Source of the DNA: Anaeromyxobacter dehalogenans 2CP-1
Lineage (GTDB): Bacteria > Myxococcota > Myxococcia > Myxococcales > Anaeromyxobacteraceae
NCBI RefSeq assembly: GCF_000022145.1
Contig: NC_011891.1
Location: forward strand, 3,516,501 to 3,580,500
Length of the DNA: 64,000 bases
Direction: 5' to 3'
In this document: positions 47,426 through 61,115 of the stretch, piece after piece
Layout: the number at the start of each line of letters is the position of its first letter
How positions within the stretch are numbered: the first letter of the stretch is position 1
Program-made: the position numbers and the translations under genes
The notes under the pieces: model-generated
Databases searched by the model: none
What the model saw: the letters and a program-made list of their open reading frames with translations, nothing else
Told to the model about the DNA's origin: nothing

Positions 47426-49096
47426 TTGATCCGTCTCGACCTGAGGACGTCCCTTCCCCTCGCCTGCGCGCTCGCGCTGGCCGCCTGCTCGAGCGGCGGC
47501 GGCGACGGCCCGTCCGCCGCGACGCCCGCCGTGAGCGCGCGGGGCGGGACCGGCCGCACCAGCACCGGCGGCGGTGGCGGCGCGTTCATCGTCTCCGTCA
47601 CGCCGGGCGGCGGCGTCTCGCTCCGCCCCGGCGTCGCGCCCCCCGCGCTCGCCATCCCGATCGTGCCCGCGCCCGACCTGGGCGCGAACCCGCGGACCCT
47701 CTCCTCCGACGCGACGCTGCTCGCCGCGGGCCCGATCCTGGGCGACGACGGCGCGAGCCCGGCGACCGGCCTCTGGGTGAAGGCGGGGGCGACGCTCACG
47801 CTGGATCCGGACGGATCCGCCGTGGCGTACCTGCTGGTGGACGGCGCGATCCGGGTGGACGGGACCGTCGTCACCACCCTGTACGACGCCAGCCAGTCCA
47901 CCGCGACGATCTCGCTCCGCGCCGCCGCGCTGCACGTCTCCGCGAGCGGCCGGATCGACGGCACGCCGCCGGACTCGGCCGGCGACGGGCTCGGATCGGG
48001 CGGCGTGACCGTGCGCACCTCGGGCGCCATCGTGAACGCGGGCGCCATCCTCGCGCGCGGCGGCCGCGGCACCTCCGGCGGCCACGCCGGCGAGCTGGAT
48101 CTCGGCGCCTCCGACGGGCCGCTGGTGAACACCGGGGTCATCGACGGGTCCGGCGGTGAGGGCACCGACGGCGCCGGCGGCTCCGCGATCGCCGCCTCGC
48201 TGTGGGGCATCTGGGGCGAGGCGGGCACCTGCGACGCCCACAACCTCGGCCGCATCGTCGCGCGCGGCGGGAACGGCGCCCGCGGCGGCGGCGACGGCGG
48301 GTACGTGTACCTGTCCGGCTGCGCGGTGGGCGACACCTTCAGCGCGGGCGAGCTCGACGCCTCGGGCGGCGCGGCCACCGTGGACGGCCCCGGCGGCGCC
48401 GCCGCGGGGACCGCCCTCGAGGCGTCGGACGGCCGGGCGCTCGTGGCCGGCGTGCTGCGGGCGCGCGGCGGGCGCGCGGCGAACGGGCCCGGCGGCGCCG
48501 GTGGGAGCGTGGCGGTGCTCGCGACCGGCTCGACCGGCGCGGTGCGCGCGGTGGTGCTCGCCCAGCTCGACGCGGGCGGCGGCGACGGCACCGTGGGCGG
48601 CGACGCCGGCGCGGTGGTGGTGAGGCAGGAGGGCTTCGCCGACGGCGACGTGCGCGTCGAGGTGGGGACCGGCGCGGTGGACGCGGGCGGCGGTGACGGC
48701 GCCGACGGCGGCGGGAACGGCGGCTGGATCGGGGTCGACGGCGCGAGCGCGCCGACGATCTCGCCGGCGGCGGTGGCCGCGGACGGCATCGCGATCGAGG
48801 CCGCGCTCCGCGCCGCCGGGGGCGCCGGGGGCGCCGGCGAGGGCGGCGTGGGCGGCCACGTCCACCTGGCGGGCTCGCACGTCGCCTGCGGCGCGGTGGC
48901 CGTGGACGGCGGCGCGTCGGCCGCGACGGCGGGCGGCGTCGGAGGGACCGTCGACCTGGCCTCCTCCACCGCGGCGACCGCGGTGGCGGCGCCGCTCACC
49001 GCCCGCGGCGGCGCGGGCACGCCGGCCGGCGCGGCCGGCGCGGTGACGATCGATGGAGCGGCGAAGCCGCTCGACGGCGGGGTGTACCGGCCGTAG
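47426..49096 (+). CDS. Glycine-rich repetitive lipoprotein
   Basis: A ~556-residue protein starting at TTG (weak GAGG upstream), with a lipoprotein leader ending in LALAAC. After a short Gly/Thr linker, most of the chain is made of repeated segments of Gly-rich turns and short strands (for example [39 protein letters not shown]), spaced roughly 40-60 residues. This suggests a beta-helix or beta-solenoid surface protein. The codons fit the window. Function is unknown; an adhesion or matrix role is only a guess. Confidence 0.7.
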   Translation: MIRLDLRTSLPLACALALAACSSGGGDGPSAATPAVSARGGTGRTSTGGGGGAFIVSVTPGGGVSLRPGVAPPALAIPIVPAPDLGANPRTLSSDATLLAAGPILGDDGASPATGLWVKAGATLTLDPDGSAVAYLLVDGAIRVDGTVVTTLYDASQSTATISLRAAALHVSASGRIDGTPPDSAGDGLGSGGVTVRTSGAIVNAGAILARGGRGTSGGHAGELDLGASDGPLVNTGVIDGSGGEGTDGAGGSAIAASLWGIWGEAGTCDAHNLGRIVARGGNGARGGGDGGYVYLSGCAVGDTFSAGELDASGGAATVDGPGGAAAGTALEASDGRALVAGVLRARGGRAANGPGGAGGSVAVLATGSTGAVRAVVLAQLDAGGGDGTVGGDAGAVVVRQEGFADGDVRVEVGTGAVDAGGGDGADGGGNGGWIGVDGASAPTISPAAVAADGIAIEAALRAAGGAGGAGEGGVGGHVHLAGSHVACGAVAVDGGASAATAGGVGGTVDLASSTAATAVAAPLTARGGAGTPAGAAGAVTIDGAAKPLDGGVYRP

Positions 49097-49109
49097 TGCA
49101 CGGACGGGG

Positions 49110-49144
49110 GTGAGGGGCGGCTCCGCGCGGGGGCCGCCCCTCAC
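49110..49144. terminator. Strong hairpin between convergent lipoprotein and pyc genes
   Basis: GTGAGGGGCGGC at 49110-49121 pairs perfectly with GCCGCCCCTCAC at 49133-49144 around an 11-base loop, followed by GTTTC. It begins 14 bp after the lipoprotein gene stop and ends 15 bp before the end of pyc, so it may terminate on both strands. Confidence 0.7.
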
Positions 49145-49158
49145 GTTTCAGCCGGCGA

Positions 49159-52100
49159 TCACCCGAGGACGAGCAGCAGGTCCTCCTTCTCGACCTTGTC
49201 ACCCTCCTTGAAGCGGACCTCGGCGACGCGGCAGTCGCCCTTCGCCTTGACGTTCGTCTCCATCTTCATCGCCTCGGTGACGAGCAGCACGGCGCCGGCC
49301 TTCACCTCGTCGCCCGGCTTCACGTTCACCTTCAGCACCTTGCCCGGCATGGGCGCGCCCACGTGCGCCGGGTTGCCGCGCTCCGCCTTCACCCGCGCCG
49401 CCGACGCCTGCGCGGCCGAGGCGTCGCGCACCGTGATGGTGCGCCCCTCGCCGTTCAGCTCGAAGATCAGGTCTCGGGTCCCGTCCTTCTCCAGCTTGCC
49501 CATCGAGACCAGCTTCACGATGAGCGTCTTGCCGGGCTCGATCTCGACGCTGGTCTCCTGGCCGGGCTCGAGGCCCCAGAAGAACACCGGCGTCGGGACC
49601 ACCGAGGTGTCGGAGAACGCCTCGCGGTGGCGCGAGAGCTCCGGCCAGACGTTCGGGTAGAGCAGCCAGGACACGAGCGCCTTGTCGTCCACCGGGTGCC
49701 CCACCCGCTCCGCCGCCCTGCGCCGCTCGGCCTCGAGGTCGGCCGGCTCGAGCAGCTCGCCCGGGCGGCAGGTGATGGGCTCCTGGCCGCGGAGCAGGAT
49801 CTCGCGCAGCCGCTCCGGGAACCCGCCGTGCAGCTGGCCGAGCATGCCGCGGGCGAGCCCCACCACCGACTCCGGGAACGCGAGCTCGTTCGCCTTGTCG
49901 GTGAACAGGTCCTCCGGCTCGAGCCCGTTCTTCACCAGGAACATGGCCATGTCGCCGACCACCTTCGACGACGGCGTCACCTTCACGATGTCCCCGAACA
50001 GCAGGTTCACCTTCCGGTACATGTCCTTGCACTCCTCCCACCTGTCGAGGAGGCCCAGCCCGGCCACCTGCGGCTTGTAGTTGGAGTACTGGCCGCCCGG
50101 GATCTCGTGCCGGTAGACCTCGGCCGTCCCGCTCTTCAGGCCCGACTCGAACGGCGCGTACCAGTCCCGCACCGTCTCCCAGTAGTTCGCGAGCTGCTGC
50201 AGCCCGTCGCGATCGAGCTTCGGGTCCCAGGCGCTCCCCTCCAGCACGGCCGCGAGCGAGTTCAGGTTCGGCTGCGCCGTGAGGCCGGAGAGCGGCGACA
50301 GCGCCGCGTCGACCACGTCCACGCCGGCCTTCGTCGCCTCGAGCAGCGTGGCGGAGGCCACGCCGGAGGTGTCGTGCGTGTGCAGGTGCACCGGCAGGCC
50401 GACGGCGTCCTTCAGCGCCTTCACCAGCTTCGCGGCCGCGAATGGCTTCAGCAGGCCCGCCATGTCCTTCACCGCGAGGAAGTGGGCGCCCATCCGCTCC
50501 AGCTCCTTCGCGAGCTTCACGTAGTAATCGAGCGGGTACTTGTCGCGCCTCGGGTCGTCGATGTCGCCCGTGTAGCAGACGGCCGCCTCGCACACCTTGC
50601 CCTGCCGGCGCACCGCCTCCATGGCGACCTTCATGCCCCGGGTCCAGTTCAGCGAGTCGAACACGCGGAACACGTCGATCCCCGACCTCGCCGCCTCCTC
50701 CACGAAGCGCTCGACCACGTTGTCGGGATAGTTTGTGTAGCCGACCGCGTTCGAGCCGCGGAGCAGCATCTGGAACAGGACGTTCGGGACCTCCTTGCGC
50801 AGCTTGTGCAGCCGCTCCCAGGGATCCTCGCGCAGGAAGCGCATCGCCACGTCGAACGTGGCGCCGCCCCACATCTCCAGCGAGAACAGCCCGGCGCCGA
50901 GCACGCCGGTCGCGGGCGCGATGCGGAGCAGGTCGTGGGTGCGCACCCGCGTCGCGAGCAGCGACTGGTGCGCGTCGCGCATGGTCGTGTCGGTGAACAG
51001 CAGCCGCTTCTCGGCGAGCACCCAGCGCGCCAGCCCCTCCGGACCGCGCTCCAGCAGGATGTCGCGGGTGCCCTTGGGCCGCGGCCGGGTCAGGTCCACC
51101 TTCGGCAGGCGCGGCTCACGGATGTCCGCCGGACGCGTGGCGCGCGACACGCCGGGCGAGCCGTTCACGGTCACGTCGGCGAGGTAGCGCAGCAGCTTCG
51201 TCCCGCGGTCCTTGCGCTCCGACTGCGCCAGCAGCTCGGGGTGGTCCTCGATGAAGGAGGTGTCGCAGCGGCCGGACAGGAACACCGGGTGCCGCATCAC
51301 GTTCTCGAGGAACGCGATGTTCGTCTTGACGCCGCGGACGCGGAACTCCTGCAGCGACCGGTCCATCACGTGCGCCGCGGCGTCGAGCGTCAGCCCCCAG
51401 GTCGTGATCTTCACCAGCAGCGAGTCGTAGTGCGGCGTGATCACCGCGCCGGTGAACGCCGAGCCCGCGTCGAGCCGCACGCCGAAGCCGCCCGGCGAGC
51501 GGTACGCCTTCAGCACGCCGTAGTCCGGCGCGAAGCCGTTCTGCGGGTCCTCGGTGGTGATGCGGCACTGCACCGCGAACCCGCGCCGCTGCACGTCCTG
51601 CTGCCGCGCGATCCCGATCTCCGGGTCGGAGAGCCGCCTGCCCTGCGCCACCAGGAGCTGCGCCTGCACCAGGTTCCGGCCGGTGATGCTCTCGGTGACC
51701 GTGTGCTCCACCTGGATGCGCGGGTTGACCTCGATGAAGTAGTGGCGCCCCTGCGGGTCCACCAGGAACTCCACCGTGCCGGCGTTCCGGTAGCGCACCG
51801 ACCGCGCGATCTTCAGCGCGTCGCCGCAGATCGCCTCGCGCTGCGCCTCGGTGAGCGCGAGCGAGGGGGCGAACTCGACCACCTTCTGGTGGCGGCGCTG
51901 GATGGAGCAGTCGCGCTCGAACAGGTGGACGAGCTCGCCGTGGTGGTCGCCCAGCACCTGGACCTCGATGTGCTTGGGGCGCTCGATGTAGCGCTCCAGG
52001 AACACCGCCGCGTTGCCGAACGCGGCGCGCGCCTCGCTGCGCGCCGAGACCAGCCCCTCCAGCAGCTCCTTCTGGCTGCGCGCCACGCGCATGCCGCGGC

Positions 52101-52605
52101 CGCCGCCGCCGGCGCTCGCCTTGATGATGATGGGGTAGCCGTGCTGCTTCGCGAAGATGAGCGCCTCCTCGTCGTGGAGGATGGGCTCGGGGGTGCCGGG
52201 GACCACCGGCACGCCGGCGGCCTGCGCGGCCTTGCGGCCGGCCACCTTGTCGCCCAGCTTGCGCTGCATCTCGGAGGTCGGGCCGACGAACGCGATGCCG
52301 GCGCGCTCGCACGCCTCGGAGAACTCCGGGTTCTCCGAGAGGAAGCCGTAGCCGGGGTGGATCGCGTCCACCTCCAGCCGCCTCGCCAGCTCCACGATCT
52401 CCTCGATGCCGAGGTAGGCGTCGATGGGCGGCTTCCCCTTGCCCACCAGGTAGGCCTCGTCGGCCTTGTAGCGGTGCAGCGAGAGGCGGTCCTCCTCCGA
52501 GTAGATCGCGACGGTCTGGATGCCGAGCTCGGTGCAGGCTCGGAAGATCCGGATCGCGATCTCGCCGCGGTTCGCTGCCATCACGCGCTTGAACGGGATC
52601 GTCAT
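49159..52605 (-). CDS. pyc: Pyruvate carboxylase
   Basis: A 1,148-residue single-chain enzyme that makes oxaloacetate from pyruvate and bicarbonate with ATP. Residues ~1-460 are biotin carboxylase (ANRGEIAIRIFRA, ASAGGGGRGMR, EVNPRIQVEHTVTE). Residues ~540-1000 are the carboxyltransferase (TDTTMRDAHQSLLATR, HLHTHDTSG). The C-terminal biotinyl domain carries K1114 in EAMKMET. All three domains look complete and length is standard. It replenishes the TCA cycle during growth on lactate. A strong hairpin follows its end. Confidence 0.97.
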   Translation of the reverse strand: MTIPFKRVMAANRGEIAIRIFRACTELGIQTVAIYSEEDRLSLHRYKADEAYLVGKGKPPIDAYLGIEEIVELARRLEVDAIHPGYGFLSENPEFSEACERAGIAFVGPTSEMQRKLGDKVAGRKAAQAAGVPVVPGTPEPILHDEEALIFAKQHGYPIIIKASAGGGGRGMRVARSQKELLEGLVSARSEARAAFGNAAVFLERYIERPKHIEVQVLGDHHGELVHLFERDCSIQRRHQKVVEFAPSLALTEAQREAICGDALKIARSVRYRNAGTVEFLVDPQGRHYFIEVNPRIQVEHTVTESITGRNLVQAQLLVAQGRRLSDPEIGIARQQDVQRRGFAVQCRITTEDPQNGFAPDYGVLKAYRSPGGFGVRLDAGSAFTGAVITPHYDSLLVKITTWGLTLDAAAHVMDRSLQEFRVRGVKTNIAFLENVMRHPVFLSGRCDTSFIEDHPELLAQSERKDRGTKLLRYLADVTVNGSPGVSRATRPADIREPRLPKVDLTRPRPKGTRDILLERGPEGLARWVLAEKRLLFTDTTMRDAHQSLLATRVRTHDLLRIAPATGVLGAGLFSLEMWGGATFDVAMRFLREDPWERLHKLRKEVPNVLFQMLLRGSNAVGYTNYPDNVVERFVEEAARSGIDVFRVFDSLNWTRGMKVAMEAVRRQGKVCEAAVCYTGDIDDPRRDKYPLDYYVKLAKELERMGAHFLAVKDMAGLLKPFAAAKLVKALKDAVGLPVHLHTHDTSGVASATLLEATKAGVDVVDAALSPLSGLTAQPNLNSLAAVLEGSAWDPKLDRDGLQQLANYWETVRDWYAPFESGLKSGTAEVYRHEIPGGQYSNYKPQVAGLGLLDRWEECKDMYRKVNLLFGDIVKVTPSSKVVGDMAMFLVKNGLEPEDLFTDKANELAFPESVVGLARGMLGQLHGGFPERLREILLRGQEPITCRPGELLEPADLEAERRRAAERVGHPVDDKALVSWLLYPNVWPELSRHREAFSDTSVVPTPVFFWGLEPGQETSVEIEPGKTLIVKLVSMGKLEKDGTRDLIFELNGEGRTITVRDASAAQASAARVKAERGNPAHVGAPMPGKVLKVNVKPGDEVKAGAVLLVTEAMKMETNVKAKGDCRVAEVRFKEGDKVEKEDLLLVLG

Positions 52606-52911
52606 GTCGGGCTCCGGGACGACGGGGCGGCGCGCGCACGCGAGGCGTGCGCCGTTGGCGGGGTCGAGGGTCGATGGCGATCGCCGTCCGCTCGGGGCGG
52701 GCGAGGAACGGGGCGTCGAGGATCAAGTCGGGCGTCGCGGGCTCGGCTCGGTCCAGCGGTTCGGCGTCGGGGGCGAAGTGGAGCACAGCCTGCCGCACCG
52801 TGTCGAGGGGCGTCGCAGGGCTCCCGCCTGATTCTCCGGTCGGCGACCGGAGCGGTCGACGAGACCGATCGTGAACGCGCCGGAGCGGACCGCGGCGGCG
52901 CGGGCGCCGAG
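52606..52911. other. Intergenic region upstream of pyc
   Basis: 306 bp between the pyc start and the end of the first hemerythrin gene, both on the minus strand. It must contain the pyc promoter, but no clear -35/-10 pair or operator stands out. A short inverted repeat (GCGCACGC ... GCGTGCGC) near 52630-52650 is the only structure noticed. No gene is supported here. Confidence 0.5.
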
Positions 52912-53313
52912 CTACCCGCGCGCCAGCAGGTACCGCCCGAGCTCCTGGTCCACGCCGGCGATGTGGCGGCGGAGCCAGTCGGAGATCCAGTTGTGCAGCG
53001 TGAGCGCGGCGAGCGGGCTGGCGCCGCTGCGCTGGACCTCACCCGCGAGATCCTCGAAGTCGCGCCGGAACGCGTCGTGGGCCGCCTTGTGCGCGGCGTA
53101 CTCCGGGAACCCCACCGCGCGCATCTCCCGCTCCTCCGCCTCGAAGTGCTCGACCACGTAGTCGGCGAGGAACTCGAGCAGCGGCTGGACCTCGGACCGG
53201 TCGCCGGCGCGCAGCGCCACGATCAGGCGCTCGGCGCGGCGGAACAGCTCCTGGTGCTGGGCGTCGATCTCGGCCACCCCCACCGAGAGCGACGGCGTCC
53301 ACTCGATCACCAT
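52912..53313 (-). CDS. Bacteriohemerythrin (second of tandem pair)
   Basis: A 133-residue single-domain hemerythrin. The di-iron ligands are visible: EIDAQHQELF with the first His, the EHFEAEEREM segment with the HxxxE pattern, HKAAHDAF and WISDWLRRHIAGVD near the C-terminus. It binds O2 reversibly at a non-haem di-iron site in the cytoplasm and may store, buffer or sense oxygen. It is 61 bp downstream of a similar gene on the same strand. The ATG at 53313 was chosen from the family's short N-terminus. Confidence 0.92.
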   Translation of the reverse strand: MVIEWTPSLSVGVAEIDAQHQELFRRAERLIVALRAGDRSEVQPLLEFLADYVVEHFEAEEREMRAVGFPEYAAHKAAHDAFRRDFEDLAGEVQRSGASPLAALTLHNWISDWLRRHIAGVDQELGRYLLARG

Positions 53314-53374
53314 GGGGCGCCCAGTATCCCCGGTCGCGGTCCCGGACGCCACGGCCCCGGCGCCGCAGCCCCGC

Positions 53375-53776
53375 TCACCGGCTTGCCCGCAGGTGCCGCG
53401 CCAGGTGGGCGTCGGTCGCGCCGATGTGCGTGGCCAGCCAGTCGGCGATCCAGGTCTCCGCCCGCACCGTGATGGCGGCGCTCGGCCCGGCCCGCTCGAA
53501 CAGCTCGCGGAGCGCGTGGTACTCGCGCACGAAGCGGTCGTGCGAGGCCTTGTGCACGGTCAGGCCGGGGAAGCCGGTCTCGGACATGAGCCGCTCCTCG
53601 TCCGCGAAGTGCTCGACCACGTAGCTGCCCAGGAACTCGAACAGCGGCGCCACCTCGGCGCGGTCCCCGCGCGCCATGGCCTGCACCAGCGACTCGTACC
53701 TGCGGAACAGCTCCTGATGCTGCCGGTCGATCACGTCGTGACCGAGCTCCAGCGCCGGGCTCCAGCGCGCGCTCAT
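53375..53776 (-). CDS. Bacteriohemerythrin (first of tandem pair)
   Basis: A 133-residue hemerythrin with all expected motifs: DVIDRQHQELF, VEHFADEERLM, HKASHDRF and WIADWLATHIGATD. The length is identical to the downstream gene, and the two are clearly paralogous but well diverged, so the duplication is not recent. It is the first gene of a two-gene unit and is divergent from the large FAD/Fe-S dehydrogenase. This position could couple oxygen buffering to flavoprotein expression, which is inference. Confidence 0.92.
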   Translation of the reverse strand: MSARWSPALELGHDVIDRQHQELFRRYESLVQAMARGDRAEVAPLFEFLGSYVVEHFADEERLMSETGFPGLTVHKASHDRFVREYHALRELFERAGPSAAITVRAETWIADWLATHIGATDAHLARHLRASR

Positions 53777-53835
53777 CCGGTTTCCCCCTCGACTCCCCCG
53801 GCGGCACAGTCCCCCGGCCGACGCATTCGGGGTAG

Positions 53836-59244
<5,409 letters not shown>

Positions 59245-59270
59245 GCTCGGGCGCAGGCACGGTCTGAGAG

Positions 59271-59300
59271 GGGCCCGGCGGCGACGCCGGGCCCTTTCTG
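59271..59300 (+). terminator. Intrinsic terminator of gdhA
   Basis: GGGCCCGGCG at 59271-59280 pairs perfectly with CGCCGGGCCC at 59285-59294 around a GCGA (GNRA) tetraloop, followed by TTTCTGTTTCTT. It begins 27 bp after the gdhA stop. It is the clearest Rho-independent terminator in the window. Confidence 0.92.
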
Positions 59301-59675
59301 TTTCTTCGGGCAATGAGGGTGCGACGGGGGTCGGGGGCGGTGCTGCTGGCCGTGGGCGGGGCCGCGGGATCGGCTTGCGAGAGGCGAGCGGGCGGGGCGT
59401 TGGGCGCGGGGACGCGTGCGGGGGCGGCGTGGGTGGTCACCGTGAGTGACTGTTTGCGGCCCAACGGGAACCTTCTTCGCGCTTGACGGCGTCGGCCTGG
59501 AGAGCGGCTTGCGCGAGCGGAATTGCTGGGGCGCAGGGCCCTGGAGCGTTCATAGGGCGCGGCTGAGGCGCTGGAGGACGTGGCGAGGGGTCGCGGAGGT
59601 CTGGGTGCGTTCGCGCGGCTGAGGCGATCCTCACGCGTTTTACGGAGGGCGGAATCCGCGTGCGATGCTTCGTCC
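59301..59675. other. Intergenic region before the HNH gene
   Basis: About 375 bp with no convincing gene. Composition changes to a less uniform G-rich sequence with TTGACGGCG at 59484 and a GTTTTACGG near 59637 that could belong to a promoter of the HNH gene. Open frames here lack the third-position bias of real genes. It may contain remnants of transferred DNA, but no recognisable element was found. Confidence 0.4.
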
Positions 59676-61115
59676 ATGGACACCGCACTCGAGTTCACGA
59701 AGCGTCTCGCCGCCCTGCTCCGCTCCGAGCGCCACGCCATGGCGGAGTTCCTGGTCGCGCTCGCGGAGTTCGACCGGCGGGCGCTTTGGCAGCAGCGCGG
59801 GCACACGTCGCTGTTTTCGTTCCTGCGTCGCGAGCTGGGGCTGTCCGCCGGCGCGGCGCAGTACCGCAAGACGGCGGCGGAGCTCATCCAGCGGTACCCG
59901 GCGGTCGAGGGTGCGCTCCGGGACGGGAAGCTGTGCCTGTCTTCCGTCTGCGAGCTGGCGAAGGTGGTGACCACCGAGAACTGCGCGGAGATCCTGCCGC
60001 GGTTCTACGGGCTGTCGAGCCGGGACGCGGCGGAGGTGGCCGCCTCGATACGGCCCGTGGAGAACCCGCCCCGGCGCGAGGTCGTCGTGCCGGTTCGGGC
60101 GGTCTCGGTCGCCTCGGCAGTGACGGCGCCTGCCGCGGAGCCGGTTCTATTTCGGGCGCCCGAACTGAATGTACCCGGCCGGGCTGAGCCCGCGGGTCAT
60201 CTGGAGGCCGTTCCCAGTGAGGCAGAGTGCGCTCGCAGTGGCCCGGAGTCCGCTCGCAGTGAGCCTGTCGACCTGCGAGCTGCGACCCCTGCCGCGAAGC
60301 CCAGCTCCGTCGACTGGCTCGATGGGGATTCGGCGCGCATGCACCTCACCGTCTCCAAGGCGTTCCTGAAGAAGCTCGAGGCGGCCCGGGATGCGCTCTC
60401 CCATGCCATGCCGGGCGCGTCCCGCGAGAACGTCCTCGAGGCTGCGCTCGACCTGCTCCTCGCCGACCGTGACCGTCGCAAGGGGCTCACCGCTCGGCCG
60501 CAGACGAAGCGTCGTCCCTCCAAGCCCGATCACGTTCCCGCCGACGTTCGCCGCGAGGTCTGGCGACGGGACGGCGGGCGGTGCACCTTCGTCCTTGCGT
60601 CCGGCGAGCGCTGCGGCTCCACCCACCAGCTCGAGCTCGACCACATCGTCCCGCGAGCGCGCGGCGGGGCCTCCACCGCGGGCAACCTTCGCATCCGTTG
60701 TCGTGGCCACAACCTCGAGGAGGCGCGGCGGGCCCTCGGCGACGGCCTGATGGACGCCTACGCTCCGCGGCCAGGGCGGGGCAACGGCCTACCGCCGCGG
60801 CAACGTGATCGGCACCTCGATCCGCACGGGCTCGCCCTCGAAGCGCGGGAACGCCATCTGACGCGCGGCGGACTTCAGGCAGGCGCCGAGCTCGGTGGAG
60901 CCGATCGTCACGTCGTCGAACGTCGGGTACGTGGCCGCGCCGGCGGAGGTGATGGCGACGCGCAGGTTCACGGTGCGTCCATCCAGCGTCAGCCCGCGGC
61001 CGGGCCGGGCCTCGGCGAGGCACGCGTCGAACCGTGGGCGCGAGGCCGCGATCACCTGCTGGATGCGCTCGGGGGTCAGGGTGCCGGACGCGTCGGCAGG
61101 GGCGGCGGGGGGTGA
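59676..61115 (+). CDS. HNH-endonuclease-domain protein, frame runs into convergent gene
   Basis: The recognisable protein spans about residues 1-370. It has an N-terminal helical region (ALWQQRGHTSLFSFLRRELG, KTAAELIQRYP), a variable linker with short internal repeats (SARSEP-like), and a C-terminal HNH nuclease domain (VWRRDGGRCTF, CGSTHQLELDHIVPRARGG, NLRIRCRGHN). After the HNH domain the frame continues ~110 codons antisense through the end of the zinc-ribbon gene before a stop at 61115 (327-bp overlap). These last residues look like shadow sequence, so a lost stop or a frameshift near 60750-60790 is likely. DUF222-like HNH families are often multicopy and mobile. Confidence 0.7.
   Translation: MDTALEFTKRLAALLRSERHAMAEFLVALAEFDRRALWQQRGHTSLFSFLRRELGLSAGAAQYRKTAAELIQRYPAVEGALRDGKLCLSSVCELAKVVTTENCAEILPRFYGLSSRDAAEVAASIRPVENPPRREVVVPVRAVSVASAVTAPAAEPVLFRAPELNVPGRAEPAGHLEAVPSEAECARSGPESARSEPVDLRAATPAAKPSSVDWLDGDSARMHLTVSKAFLKKLEAARDALSHAMPGASRENVLEAALDLLLADRDRRKGLTARPQTKRRPSKPDHVPADVRREVWRRDGGRCTFVLASGERCGSTHQLELDHIVPRARGGASTAGNLRIRCRGHNLEEARRALGDGLMDAYAPRPGRGNGLPPRQRDRHLDPHGLALEARERHLTRGGLQAGAELGGADRHVVERRVRGRAGGGDGDAQVHGASIQRQPAAGPGLGEARVEPWARGRDHLLDALGGQGAGRVGRGGGG

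Noticed and set aside
45338-49144. Minus-strand frame extending korA by about 655 codons upstream
   Set aside because: The extension is opposite the glycine-rich lipoprotein and has shadow-like composition; a normal KorA N-terminus begins at 47176.
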